This document shows positions 34,501 to 42,744 of a stretch of DNA of 43,016 nt, in pieces (position 1 is the stretch's first letter; the number at the start of each line of letters is the position of its first letter). The stretch is from contig CAYPXH010000007.1 in assembly GCA_964414755.1 (NCBI GenBank), positions 1 to 43,016 of the forward strand, read 5' to 3'. The notes under the pieces were generated by a model. It worked only from the letters and a program-made list of their open reading frames with translations. It had not been told where the DNA came from and ran no database searches. The position numbers were made by a program, and so were the translations under genes. The stretch is from JAEUKQ01 sp964414755. Its GTDB lineage: Bacteria > Pseudomonadota > Alphaproteobacteria > JAEUKQ01.

Positions 34501-36893
34501 ACCATAACAACCATAAAATCAACGGTACTGCCTTCATTAACATCTGTTCCTTGAACTGATTTGATGCCTATAAAAGGGTTCTCGCCACGTACCGGTAACG
34601 CCACAGAACGTAAAACAGGGCGACCACTTGGTTCGATAACACCCACACTGACCTGGGCAACTATGGGCTGTAACGTTTCAGGGATAGTTACAGTAGATAA
34701 ATTCAAGTCAAGCTGACCATTTTCATTAGTATTGTCTGCATCCAACTGTTGAATAACAGATGTAAAAGGCTCGGTTATTAAACCAAATTGATAATCTTTA
34801 AAATCTGGGTAGGGTGTATCATTCTGCTTAAAAACAATCTGGGCTTTTACAGCCAAATCGGCAGCAGGCGCACCATACAAATAATCAGCTTTAATATTGA
34901 TATTAAATGCATCAATAGCTGAGGCAGTAATTTCCGGGTGGCTGGATTTTAAGGTAACTTCCAACTGCGCTGGAACGACCTCTTCCACCAAATAATCAGC
35001 CCGCCCAACAGCGTCACCTTTTGGATCAACATAACCGTAAACATACCAACGCCCTGTTAGGCTTGTTGCCGTGGTTGGAATTGAAACCTCGTACCCACCA
35101 ACAGCAACGTCATTCAAAACAAATTTATTAGCCAAGACACCATCAGGACGCCTCACTTCAATCGTCAATGGCAGTTTAGTTACGGCGACACCTTGATTGT
35201 TTCTTAGTAATCCTGCTAAACGAACTGTTTCACCAGGTCTATAAACACCGCGATCTGTGTATAAAAACAAATCATAATTTTTACTATATGATCGCCCATA
35301 AGCACCGCGGTCACTAAGATCGTAAGCAGCTTTGTCAATGCTTAAAAAAGCAAAATCATCACCTTTTGCCGAGAATGTCATCACCATTACTGGTGTACGT
35401 CCACCTGTACCCATCAACAATTCAGGGTTGAAACTTGCCATGCCATCTTTGTTGGTTACTGCTTCACCCAATTGTTCATTGTTACGGGCAAAAAGACGTA
35501 CCTTAACGCCATTTAACGCCTTACCATTTTCAAGCGAACGGACAGCAACCGTCAAGCCATTTTCACCACTATAGGTACTGATACCCAAATCTGTGACAAC
35601 AAGCCACTGGGTAGCAACAGAACCATAATAGTCATCTTCATCTTGATTGGCTGGTACTAATTGTATACTACTACCATCATCATTTTTAACTGCTTTACCA
35701 GCTGCTAAAATATAAACACCTGGCTTTAGCTGGTTATTAACCATATCAAGCATTGGTATTGCCGTTGTTATACGCTGGTTCTTTTGATTTTGAATTTGGA
35801 CCGTTCCTTGCCAAACTGTCTCACCATACTGTTCCGAAATATCACTAAGATTATATCTTTCGATGTTTCCTAAAAAGTTGTACTTTACAAAATCGTTTAA
35901 GATATTGCGGTCGTTTATTCTGAATAGGCGTAGATATGCCTCATCATAATTAACTGTAAGCAGTGGAACTCCTGTACTGCCAATTTTGGGAAGTATATAA
36001 GCTTTATTCTTAAAACCCATACTTGCTGCGCGGTTTGCTGCGACTATATTGATTGATTGATTTTGAGCCAGACGTTCCTCACCGGAACTTGGCAAGCCTT
36101 TTAACAAAACAAATTGATAATCTTGGCCGTAAGCCAGCCCATCAACACATAATGCCTTACGATCACTTTGTAGAGATACAAAAAGTTGTGAAGCGGGTTC
36201 GACCCTGATATAATCAGCCCATCTTGTAGAACGATCTTGAGATAATTTTTCATTAAAGTGTACACACACCTGGCGTTCATCACCTGTATCAACAGTGGTA
36301 GTTTTTTTAGGTGCAAAAGTAACTAATTCTGCTAGCTGACGTATTGTTTCAGCCCTTTTTGCATTAAATTGCCATTCATTCAGCTTTGTAAAAATTAGTA
36401 GGGCGTTTTTTAAACTTTCTTGTCTATTAATCTTAAGCAATGTTTCAGCGATGTTTGTTAGAACTTGTATTCTTTCTTCTTGTGACAAACGATTCTCGCT
36501 TAAGATGTACGCTTTGGCTTGCGCAGCAATACTAAATGCAAGATTATTCCGCTCAAAAATTTTGGCTAATAATTGCCATCCTTCAATATTGCTGCCATCA
36601 AGTGCAAGTACTTTTAATATTGTTTCACGTACACTGTAGTAATATGTGCCTGCCTTAATCTGATCCTTTGCCCGCATTAACCAATATTCTGGGGTCGTTT
36701 CAAGCCAGTTTTGTGAAACAGCTAGATTCATGGTTGACTTAAAAGATTCTATTTCTTCTTCAAACAACGTGATCTGCGTTAAAATCGATTCACCAAAAAG
36801 CTCATGCTGCTTGTTGTTATTAACCTGGCTGAATGCTTTAAAGCTGGTCAGCGAAAAAAGAATTGCAAGTAAAAAAGTTGTTATTTTTTTCAT
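31584..36893 (-). CDS. Bacterial alpha-2-macroglobulin (thioester type)
   Basis: 1769 residues, a little longer than E. coli YfhM. Signal peptide MKKITTFLLAILFSL ends near AFS-Q with no Cys, so it should be a soluble periplasmic protein, not a lipoprotein as YfhM is. Many beta-sandwich MG domains are followed by the thioester site GCLEQ (Cys1316) and an alpha-alpha-barrel thioester domain. Such proteins trap attacking proteases; with PbpC they are thought to guard or repair the wall after envelope breach. The frame is open from 36950, but ATG 36893 has AAGG nine bases before it and starts the signal peptide. Confidence 0.94.
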   Translation of the reverse strand: MKKITTFLLAILFSLTSFKAFSQVNNNKQHELFGESILTQITLFEEEIESFKSTMNLAVSQNWLETTPEYWLMRAKDQIKAGTYYYSVRETILKVLALDGSNIEGWQLLAKIFERNNLAFSIAAQAKAYILSENRLSQEERIQVLTNIAETLLKINRQESLKNALLIFTKLNEWQFNAKRAETIRQLAELVTFAPKKTTTVDTGDERQVCVHFNEKLSQDRSTRWADYIRVEPASQLFVSLQSDRKALCVDGLAYGQDYQFVLLKGLPSSGEERLAQNQSINIVAANRAASMGFKNKAYILPKIGSTGVPLLTVNYDEAYLRLFRINDRNILNDFVKYNFLGNIERYNLSDISEQYGETVWQGTVQIQNQKNQRITTAIPMLDMVNNQLKPGVYILAAGKAVKNDDGSSIQLVPANQDEDDYYGSVATQWLVVTDLGISTYSGENGLTVAVRSLENGKALNGVKVRLFARNNEQLGEAVTNKDGMASFNPELLMGTGGRTPVMVMTFSAKGDDFAFLSIDKAAYDLSDRGAYGRSYSKNYDLFLYTDRGVYRPGETVRLAGLLRNNQGVAVTKLPLTIEVRRPDGVLANKFVLNDVAVGGYEVSIPTTATSLTGRWYVYGYVDPKGDAVGRADYLVEEVVPAQLEVTLKSSHPEITASAIDAFNINIKADYLYGAPAADLAVKAQIVFKQNDTPYPDFKDYQFGLITEPFTSVIQQLDADNTNENGQLDLNLSTVTIPETLQPIVAQVSVGVIEPSGRPVLRSVALPVRGENPFIGIKSVQGTDVNEGSTVDFMVVMVGPDGKQQSFKDLKWQLHKENYRYQWYYRSGYWDYTVSVQDELVAGGVLSGNGSEPVKISSKVNWGRYRLEVFNADGTAASSMRIYAGWGWGVESADTPDKLEIVADKTSYLPGEKAKLSIRAPFKGELLINVATDRIVSSQNIAVSPEGTVIEIPVSKEWGAGAYILATAFRPGSASDRGPGRAIGLTWIGINKDINKLNVSISVPDKVEPNQQIIVPVKVTGLKSGQSAYITVAAVDEGVLSLTDFRTPDPLQYFFGRRTLGLDLRDLYGQLIDGKSGRRGEIREGGDAAAEKGAPPVIKLVALYSGMIKVDDQGNANVKFDLPDYNGKLRIMAVVHSQDKVGSAEANLIVRAPMVATLNMPRFLALDDKSQFVLMLQNMDALPGTYKVSLENVSGELLFNETQAMFQLELKQGEQAKQILDVQAQKLGTGMISLKIDGPNGFSLSRQFFVKVRSAQPLLTERVVKMLKTGENFTLDPTYFNRFIPETVQFKSSVSNRPNFDVAGLIDELDRYPYGCLEQVTSRVMPLVYLFELAEKWDVSVIDNPEDINVKIQRAISMLVEKQRLDGSFGLWSANSETEKWLTAYVIDFMTRAKAKGHAVSDLSYRQGLAWLAKYAQNYDLVRPSDLSSRAYAMYVLSKAGAGDIAMVRYFFDNYAKNLPDTLSLAQISAALSVYGDQERARTGFEMALGKYKTKLVSWADYGSDIRDLAAIITLISESQVKNIDYATELNLLTSWLQNRRYLSTQEQLWLVLAARSLAGQNVNLNLTVNGFQNLTGVKPILPKQNARDLTQKGFGVVNNGSLLWVATSITGVSSTKLPAISNGFTITKRYFDINGEEIDIKNLQQTDMVVVVIEGVAKHDLSQQSLIVDLLPAGLELENSRLSNTLSLDSFDWIGELSPTEHQEYLDDRFVAAVWTQSGKNFKVAYLARVVTPGTYQVPAVQIEAMYAPEIRARSTMMEMTIVPFKAE

Positions 36894-37052
36894 TTTAATG
36901 GCCTTACAAATGTTATATAACCTGAATATGTGATAGCGTTCTAAAAACATATAATATATAATACGGCAAATGTGGCAAAATTATGGCAGTTATAATAGCA
37001 GGAATTTCGCAATCAACAAATAACAAATTTTTATAAGTACTTTTTTATATTC

Positions 37053-38162
37053 ATGATTATGAACCAACAACCAATTATTTGGATTTTTAAGGGTGATAAA
37101 TATGGCGATTTCCTGCAAATGGAAAATGTGGCAAAAGCCTTAGGTTTTAATTACGTAATTAAGGACATGCCCTTACAACAAGGCACCATAATCCGAAAAA
37201 ATAAAGTAAAAAAATATACCTATTTATCTGATATTGATAAAATTCTGACCCCTCCCTGGCCAAATTTAGTATTAGCAAGCGGCCGACACGGTGCGATTGC
37301 TGCTTTAGCAACGAAAGAAAAGGAAAAAAACTGTAAATTAGTTCATATCGGCCGCCCTTGGTGTGATACATCAAAATTTGATTTAATTATTACAACACCA
37401 CAATATGGCTTGACAAAAACAAAAAATATTATCGTAAACCCTGTTACACTCAATAAAACTCAGAAAGAAAAGATAGACCAACAGTGCCTTGAGTGGCAAA
37501 ATAGAATAGGCATACCACCACCATATCTTGCTGTATTACTTGGAGGGGACAGTTACCCTTTTATGTTCACCATAGCAAAAGCACAAGAGTTGGCTACCAT
37601 AGTCAACAGGATAGCATTTGAGCATAAGCTCACGCCACTTATTACCACGAGTCGACGAACGCCCTCTTTTGTTAAAGAGATATTTGTAAAAGAACTTAAT
37701 GGTAATTATATATTTCATGAGTGGAATGCCAACACAGCAAACCCCTACCACGCTTTTTTAGGGTTTTCTAAAATGATTTTAGTTACAAACGATAGTGCTT
37801 CCATGATCTCTGATGCCTGTTACACACAAGAAAAAGTACTATGTTTTGAACTTCAAAAAGAAGTATCTCTTAAATTAGCTTTTAAAGAATTTGTACATCT
37901 AGTGTATTCTGAAACACCTAATAAATTATTGACCTTTGTACTAAACTATTTGTTTTTGTACAAAAAAATAACCCTTTCAGGTACATATCTTTTACGCAAC
38001 ATGACATTTTTTGTACGTAATTTAGAACGTTATAATTTTATTACGACCATAAATGTTAAGAATTATAAAGAGAAAATCAAGAACTTGCCTGTTATACAAA
38101 ATAATTTTGATGACTATTTCGAAAATACTGTTTCAGAAGTAAAAAAATTACTTCAACAATGA
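37053..38162 (+). CDS. ELM1-family (mitochondrial fission ELM1-like) protein
   Basis: 369 residues. GDKYGDFLQMENVAKALG near the start, VLASGRHGAIAALA, IHIGRPW-like VHIGRPWCD, LLGGDSYPF and VTNDSASMISDACYTQEKV are the marks of the DUF1022/ELM1 family, which looks like a GT-B nucleotide-sugar fold. Plant ELM1 acts in mitochondrial fission; the bacterial role is unknown. The C-terminal about 80 residues are AT-rich, Lys/Asn-rich and less typical. A second ATG at 37059 is equally possible. The MltB-type gene follows by 23 bases. Confidence 0.82.
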   Translation: MIMNQQPIIWIFKGDKYGDFLQMENVAKALGFNYVIKDMPLQQGTIIRKNKVKKYTYLSDIDKILTPPWPNLVLASGRHGAIAALATKEKEKNCKLVHIGRPWCDTSKFDLIITTPQYGLTKTKNIIVNPVTLNKTQKEKIDQQCLEWQNRIGIPPPYLAVLLGGDSYPFMFTIAKAQELATIVNRIAFEHKLTPLITTSRRTPSFVKEIFVKELNGNYIFHEWNANTANPYHAFLGFSKMILVTNDSASMISDACYTQEKVLCFELQKEVSLKLAFKEFVHLVYSETPNKLLTFVLNYLFLYKKITLSGTYLLRNMTFFVRNLERYNFITTINVKNYKEKIKNLPVIQNNFDDYFENTVSEVKKLLQQ

Positions 38163-38185
38163 CTGTAGCATACTGAAAACAAAAG

Positions 38186-39436
38186 ATGCCTCAATTAACC
38201 TTTTATAAAATTTTTTTACATACCAGATGGCACGCAATTATTGGGTTTGCTTTGTTCTTAATTGTTAAGTCATCTTATGCTCAAAAATCATATGATCAAA
38301 ACTGGCTTGATAATTTCCGGAATGAGGCTTTGGCAGCAGGTATTAAACCTGAAACTTTTGATAAAGCTTTTGATGGCATCAGTATATTGCCTAAAGTTAT
38401 TAATCTAGATCAACAACAGCCAGAATTTTTACAAACTTTTGTTGAATATTACGGTGTACGTGTTAATCAAAAACTTTTAGACCAAGCTAAGAACTTAAGA
38501 ATACAAAATAAAATACTACTTAAAGATATTTACCAAACGTATCAGGTACCAGAACAATATCTGCTTGCTTTTTGGGGTCTTGAAAGCAACTTTAGTAAAA
38601 TTACTGGAAATTTTTCAATTATTCAGGCATTGTTTACATTGGCTGTTGATGGAAGGCGCGAAAAATTCTTTAAACAGCAATTGTTAGCATCCCTTAAAAT
38701 TCTAGAACGCAGATTAATTCCGTTTATAGAACCCAAAAGCTTTAAAAGTTCCTGGGCTGGTGCTTTTGGCGCGATGCAATTTATGCCAACCACCTTTTTG
38801 GAATATGCTGTTGATACCAACAACGATCAAAAAGTTGATCTGTGGAATAATACTGAAGAAATATTCGCATCAGCTGCAAATTACCTGCAAAAGATGGGGT
38901 GGGATAAAAATACAACTTGGGGACAACAAGTTGTTTTACCCTCGACTTTTCTATATCATGAAGCAGAAATCAACAACATTAAACCACTCGATCAATGGAC
39001 TAAACAAGGAATTAAACCGGCGACAGGAAAATCTTTTCCAAACAACAACCCGAATACAGCTATTATTTTACCTATGGGAAAGTTTGGGCCAGCTTTTGCT
39101 GTTTATCCAAATTTTTTCTTGATCCTAAAATGGAATAATTCGATTTCATATGCTCTATCAGTTGGGTTATTTGCAGATCAAATTATAGGATATCAAGGCA
39201 TCGTATGGAAAAAACATGATGGCTATCGCCCCATTACAATAAAAGAAATTTATTTAATCCAATGTTACTTAAAAGAAAAAGGTCTTCTGGCAGACCAGGT
39301 TGACGGGCGGCTAGGTTTACAGACACGTTCAGCAATTAGACTAATCCAACATGAACAACATCTTATAGCCGACGGATTCCCAGACCAACAACTGCTTGCT
39401 TATGTTAAAAAAAATCAAAAGACATGTATTGAATAG
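38186..39436 (+). CDS. Lytic murein transglycosylase, MltB type, with peptidoglycan-binding domain
   Basis: 416 residues. A signal peptide (about 10-32, ending SSYA) leads to a SLT_2/MltB domain: YLLAFWGLESNFSK holds the catalytic Glu, and AGAFGAMQFMPTTFLEYAVD and DLWNNTEEIFASAANYL are conserved. The C-terminal about 65 residues form a peptidoglycan-binding domain (DQVDGRLGLQTRSAIRLIQ). It cleaves glycan strands with 1,6-anhydro product. No lipobox, so periplasmic and soluble. It is convergent with the TPM gene, nine bases between stops. Confidence 0.92.
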   Translation: MPQLTFYKIFLHTRWHAIIGFALFLIVKSSYAQKSYDQNWLDNFRNEALAAGIKPETFDKAFDGISILPKVINLDQQQPEFLQTFVEYYGVRVNQKLLDQAKNLRIQNKILLKDIYQTYQVPEQYLLAFWGLESNFSKITGNFSIIQALFTLAVDGRREKFFKQQLLASLKILERRLIPFIEPKSFKSSWAGAFGAMQFMPTTFLEYAVDTNNDQKVDLWNNTEEIFASAANYLQKMGWDKNTTWGQQVVLPSTFLYHEAEINNIKPLDQWTKQGIKPATGKSFPNNNPNTAIILPMGKFGPAFAVYPNFFLILKWNNSISYALSVGLFADQIIGYQGIVWKKHDGYRPITIKEIYLIQCYLKEKGLLADQVDGRLGLQTRSAIRLIQHEQHLIADGFPDQQLLAYVKKNQKTCIE

Positions 39437-39445
39437 TTAGCCCAT

Positions 39446-40189
39446 TTACCATTTTCCACGAGCCCCTCCTCCACCAGAAGAACCGCCCTTACCAGAAAAA
39501 TTACCAGAACCATTTTGACGTCCTGAGTTTTTAGCCACCTGATGGTAATTATTATTTGATGTATTATTCTGTAATAAATTTTGTTTAGAAAATTTATTTT
39601 TCCTATATTTCAATACAAATAAAAATACAACAAGTACAATAAAAGCTACCGGAATAAAATAGCCCTCAGTTCCAGTAATTTTTGTATTATCTGATGCCTT
39701 ATATGTCCCATCTAAGGATGCAATAATGCCCTGAACCCCATTATTAATACCATCAAACCATCGCGATTCTTTAAAATATGGAATAATTTGATTTTGGATA
39801 ATTTGGTTACTGATAAGATCGGTTAAATTTCCCTCAAGTCCATAACCAACTTCAATTGCTAACTCTTTTTCATTAACAGCGACTAATAACAAAACGCCAT
39901 TGTTTTTATCCTGCGCTCCTAATTTCCATAAGCGGAATAGCATGTTTGCATATGTAGCGATATCTTGCCCTTGTAAATTTTGTACAATTGCAACGACGAC
40001 CTGGTTTGATGATTGTCGCTCATAATTCTCTAGTAATTTGATAAGAGATTGCCGCTGTTCTAAACTGATTAACCCAGCCCTATCAACAACACGACCGGTT
40101 AACGCTGGGTAAACTACCTGCTGCGCTTGTATTTCTCGAGGACCAACCCACAAACAACTCAATATACATAATAAAAATAATCGTTTCAT
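39446..40189 (-). CDS. TPM-domain (YgcG-like) membrane protein
   Basis: 247 residues. A signal peptide (about 1-22), a TPM domain (about 30-155, with GRVVDRAGLIS, NGVLLLVAV and EVGYGLEGNLTD), one membrane helix (about 173-193), then a Ser/Asn- and Gly-rich tail ending GGGGARGKW, as in the family. A GTG start at 40210 is possible and would overlap the lemA stop by one base, but ATG 40189 gives the normal signal peptide. TPM and LemA genes pair widely; both are linked to envelope functions that are poorly known. Confidence 0.88.
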   Translation of the reverse strand: MKRLFLLCILSCLWVGPREIQAQQVVYPALTGRVVDRAGLISLEQRQSLIKLLENYERQSSNQVVVAIVQNLQGQDIATYANMLFRLWKLGAQDKNNGVLLLVAVNEKELAIEVGYGLEGNLTDLISNQIIQNQIIPYFKESRWFDGINNGVQGIIASLDGTYKASDNTKITGTEGYFIPVAFIVLVVFLFVLKYRKNKFSKQNLLQNNTSNNNYHQVAKNSGRQNGSGNFSGKGGSSGGGGARGKW

Positions 40190-40209
40190 TGATATAAGCA
40201 CCACTATCA

Positions 40210-40842
40210 CTAATTAAAATTAACCGTTGGTGTATTTTGGGTAACAGGGTCTACAGTAAAGTTTTGTAATGGTTTTGCATCAGGATACAGCCAGCTAGCG
40301 ATCCAACGGCCCGGGATACCCTGAACAAATGTATTATATTCTTGTACTGCAAGAATAAAATCACGTCTCGCAACAGCTATCCTGTTTTCAGTACCTTCAA
40401 GCTGTGATTGCAGCTCCAGAAAATTCTTGTCCGCTTTAAGCGTTGGATAATTTTCGGTAATAGCAATAAGGCGACTTAAACTTCCTTGAAGTTGTTGTTG
40501 ATTTTCCTGGAATAGACGGATTGTTTCTGGATTAGCTAAGATATCGGGTGAAAGCTGCATTGTTCCAACTTTAGCACGTGCATCAACAACCGCTTGAAAT
40601 GTCGATTGTTCATGCGCGGCATAACCCTTTACTACAGACACTAAATTGGGAATTAAATCACTGCGCCGTTGATAGTTGTTTAATACCTGACTCCACTGCG
40701 CTTTAACTTTTTCTTGTAACGCAGGAATTTTATTTGCTTGGTTCATCATAAACCAACCCACTCCAATAATAACAGCTGCAATTACGGCCAAAACAACCCA
40801 TTTTCTATTTGGATTTTCTTTCGTTATTACAGAATTAATCAT
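40210..40842 (-). CDS. lemA: LemA family protein
   Basis: 210 residues. One N-terminal membrane helix (about 14-32) followed by a coiled helical domain. WSQVLNNYQRRSDLIPNLVSVVKGYAAHE (key part YQRRSDLIPNLV), LKADKNFLELQSQLEGTENRIAVARRD (key part LEGTENRIAVARRD) and YNTFVQGIPG are the LemA signature. AGAAGGAT precedes the ATG. It lies between the 77-residue ORF and the TPM gene in what looks like one unit. Its function is unknown. Confidence 0.93.
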   Translation of the reverse strand: MINSVITKENPNRKWVVLAVIAAVIIGVGWFMMNQANKIPALQEKVKAQWSQVLNNYQRRSDLIPNLVSVVKGYAAHEQSTFQAVVDARAKVGTMQLSPDILANPETIRLFQENQQQLQGSLSRLIAITENYPTLKADKNFLELQSQLEGTENRIAVARRDFILAVQEYNTFVQGIPGRWIASWLYPDAKPLQNFTVDPVTQNTPTVNFN

Positions 40843-40863
40843 GATTCTTATTATCCTTCTTAT

Positions 40864-41097
40864 TTATGGAACAACAATAATTTGGGGGAAGTTTTCTTCT
40901 TGTGCAAACCACGCAATAACCCAATAAAAGGGCATTTTTTCATAAGCTTTTTTATAATCTTCAATCAGCAGGTTTACTTCTTTAGCATAGGCCAACAACT
41001 TGCTTTGTTCGGTTTTCCGATCAGTTATAGTAGAATTATATATCTGTGTCCATACGAAGGACGTTAACACATATCCATAAAATTGCCAATCAGGCAT
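40864..41097 (-). CDS. Hypothetical 77-residue protein upstream of lemA
   Basis: I do not recognise this protein. It has an aromatic N terminus (MPDWQFYGYVLTSFVW), a charged helix-like middle with Lys and Glu spaced as in an amphipathic helix (about 24-54), and a hydrophobic C-terminal segment with several Trp and Phe. It is the only sensible ORF in a 349-base stretch. It ends 21 bases before lemA, and the lemA ribosome site lies right after its stop. Only a weak AAAGAA precedes its ATG. It could be a small partner of LemA or a chance ORF. Confidence 0.45.
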   Translation of the reverse strand: MPDWQFYGYVLTSFVWTQIYNSTITDRKTEQSKLLAYAKEVNLLIEDYKKAYEKMPFYWVIAWFAQEENFPQIIVVP

Positions 41098-41191
41098 AAG
41101 AAAAATTCTTTGAATTAATAATAAATTTTGTATTGATTATTTGAATAGTGGTTACATTTGTGAGCTCATCTTAGGAAACTAAATTCCAAGT

Positions 41192-41839
41192 CTATTCAGC
41201 GTCTGGTTGGTTTTGGGGCAAGGCACGAATGACATGTGGACTTTTTAAGCATTCTTGTTCGATAGCCAATAAAGTCGGATAATCATCTAGCACGCAATTA
41301 AAGCGTCGCGCATTGAATAATTGTGGAACAAGGCAAACATCAGCCATTGTTATGTAATCACCACAACAATAACTTCCCTTGTAAGATGATTTGCTTATTA
41401 TTTCTTCAAGTGGCCTTAATCCCTTTTGAATCCAATGTTGATACCATTTATTTATTGTTTCTTTAGTTTGTAAGATATTTTCTTCAAGGTATTTTAATAC
41501 CCGCAAATTATTAAGAGGATGTATATCACATGCTATCTGAGAGGCAATTGCACGGGTATAAGCACGCTCTAATGGTTTTCTTGGTAACACCGGTGGGGTT
41601 GGATAAACCTCATCCAAATATTCAATAATTGCTAAAGATTGCGTAAGGATTGTACCATGATCCAATTCAAGTGCTGGTACTAATTGTTGTGGATTAACTT
41701 GATGGTATTTTGGCAGCTTTTGTTGCCCACCTTCTTTAAGCAAATGTATCGGTAAAATCTGATATGGGATGTTTTTTATATTTAGAACAATCCTAACTCT
41801 AAAAGCAGCTGATGAACGAAAATAACTATACAGCTTCAC
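41192..41839 (-). CDS. maiA: Maleylacetoacetate isomerase (zeta-class GST)
   Basis: 215 residues. The zeta-class signature SSAAFRVRIVLNIKNI is at 9-24, with the catalytic Ser near the start, then NPQQLVPALE, QSLAIIEYLDE and a C-terminal helical domain with DYITMADVCLVPQ. It isomerises maleylacetoacetate to fumarylacetoacetate with glutathione in tyrosine breakdown. It overlaps the phhA stop by four bases (ATGA), so both are made together. No hppD, hmgA or fahA is in the window. Confidence 0.9.
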   Translation of the reverse strand: MKLYSYFRSSAAFRVRIVLNIKNIPYQILPIHLLKEGGQQKLPKYHQVNPQQLVPALELDHGTILTQSLAIIEYLDEVYPTPPVLPRKPLERAYTRAIASQIACDIHPLNNLRVLKYLEENILQTKETINKWYQHWIQKGLRPLEEIISKSSYKGSYCCGDYITMADVCLVPQLFNARRFNCVLDDYPTLLAIEQECLKSPHVIRALPQNQPDAE

Positions 41840-42648
41840 GCCGCTACCCGCCGATCACTTGGCAAAACATGGCCTGCTGGAATATCTGGCGTGTTTTTTA
41901 ATTTGTCATAAACCGATTGCAAATTTTGACTTAAAGCTTTAAACAGCTGTTCAAAAGAATCGATAACAAAATAACAATCTTGGTAGCGATCAATATAGTA
42001 ATCGGTCTGCATGACTCGCTCTAAATCAAACGCGATCCGTTGAGGTTTTTTATCTTCAAGGCAGTAAATTGATTCACCTTTTGATGAAACAATTCCAGCA
42101 CCATAAATGCGCAAACCTTCAGGCCTTTTTATAAGACCAAATTCAATTGTATACCAAAAAAGTCTTGTTAACTTTTTAAGATTACCTGTTGATAAAGCTT
42201 GAAGACCAGCTTTACCATAAGCCTGCATATATTCTGCATAAAATGGGTGGATCAGTAACGGAACATGGCCAAAAGTGTCATGAAAAATATCTGGTTCCTG
42301 TAAATAATCCATCTGATCAGGCCGCCTGATAAAACAAGTCGAAACAAAGCGTTTATTGGCTAAATGTTCAAAAAAAACCTCGTCAGGAATAATACAAGGA
42401 ACAGGCACAACCTGCCAACCAGTGTATTTTGTTAAAATATCACTTAACCGCCGAAAATCAGGTATACCGTCAGCAGCAACTTTTAATTTAGATAACCCTT
42501 CCATAAATTCTGGCGTCGCACGATTCTGAAGTATCTTTGATTGACGATAAAATAACGTCTTCCACATTGTATGTTCTGCATTGGTATATGCTTCCCAATT
42601 CTGGTCAATCGTCCAATCAGCTCGGTGTGGTGTATTTTTATCATGCAT
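41836..42648 (-). CDS. phhA: Phenylalanine 4-monooxygenase
   Basis: 270 residues, bacterial single-domain type without the N-terminal regulatory domain. The iron ligands His123 and His128 in DIFHDTFGHVPLL and Glu169 in FWYTIEFGL are present. It turns phenylalanine into tyrosine with tetrahydropterin and oxygen, so the organism must meet oxygen. A TAGG-type ribosome site precedes the ATG, and a well-formed promoter lies 50-78 bases upstream. maiA is coupled downstream. Confidence 0.95.
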   Translation of the reverse strand: MHDKNTPHRADWTIDQNWEAYTNAEHTMWKTLFYRQSKILQNRATPEFMEGLSKLKVAADGIPDFRRLSDILTKYTGWQVVPVPCIIPDEVFFEHLANKRFVSTCFIRRPDQMDYLQEPDIFHDTFGHVPLLIHPFYAEYMQAYGKAGLQALSTGNLKKLTRLFWYTIEFGLIKRPEGLRIYGAGIVSSKGESIYCLEDKKPQRIAFDLERVMQTDYYIDRYQDCYFVIDSFEQLFKALSQNLQSVYDKLKNTPDIPAGHVLPSDRRVAA

Positions 42649-42697
42649 GTATAACCTACCCCGCTATATTTTTATTCAAAATAAATAAACTAGTCGC

Positions 42698-42726
42698 AGT
42701 ATAAAACTTAATTTTTTATCACGCAA
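42698..42726 (-). promoter_or_regulatory. Sigma-70-type promoter for phhA-maiA
   Basis: On the minus strand TTGCGT (42726-42721) and TATACT (42703-42698) are separated by exactly 17 bases. The predicted start lies about 42 bases before the phhA ATG, downstream of the valS stop. Confidence 0.55.
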
Positions 42727-42744
42727 GCTAGCAACAGACTTGCT

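Noticed and set aside
40738..41067. 109-residue plus-strand ORF opposite lemA and the 77-residue ORF
   Set aside because: Asn-, Tyr- and Phe-rich composition typical of antisense AT-rich frames; it overlaps the lemA start.
41170..41191. Hairpin after maiA
   Set aside because: A seven-pair bulged stem exists on the minus strand, but it is followed by ATGAGCTC and not by a T run.
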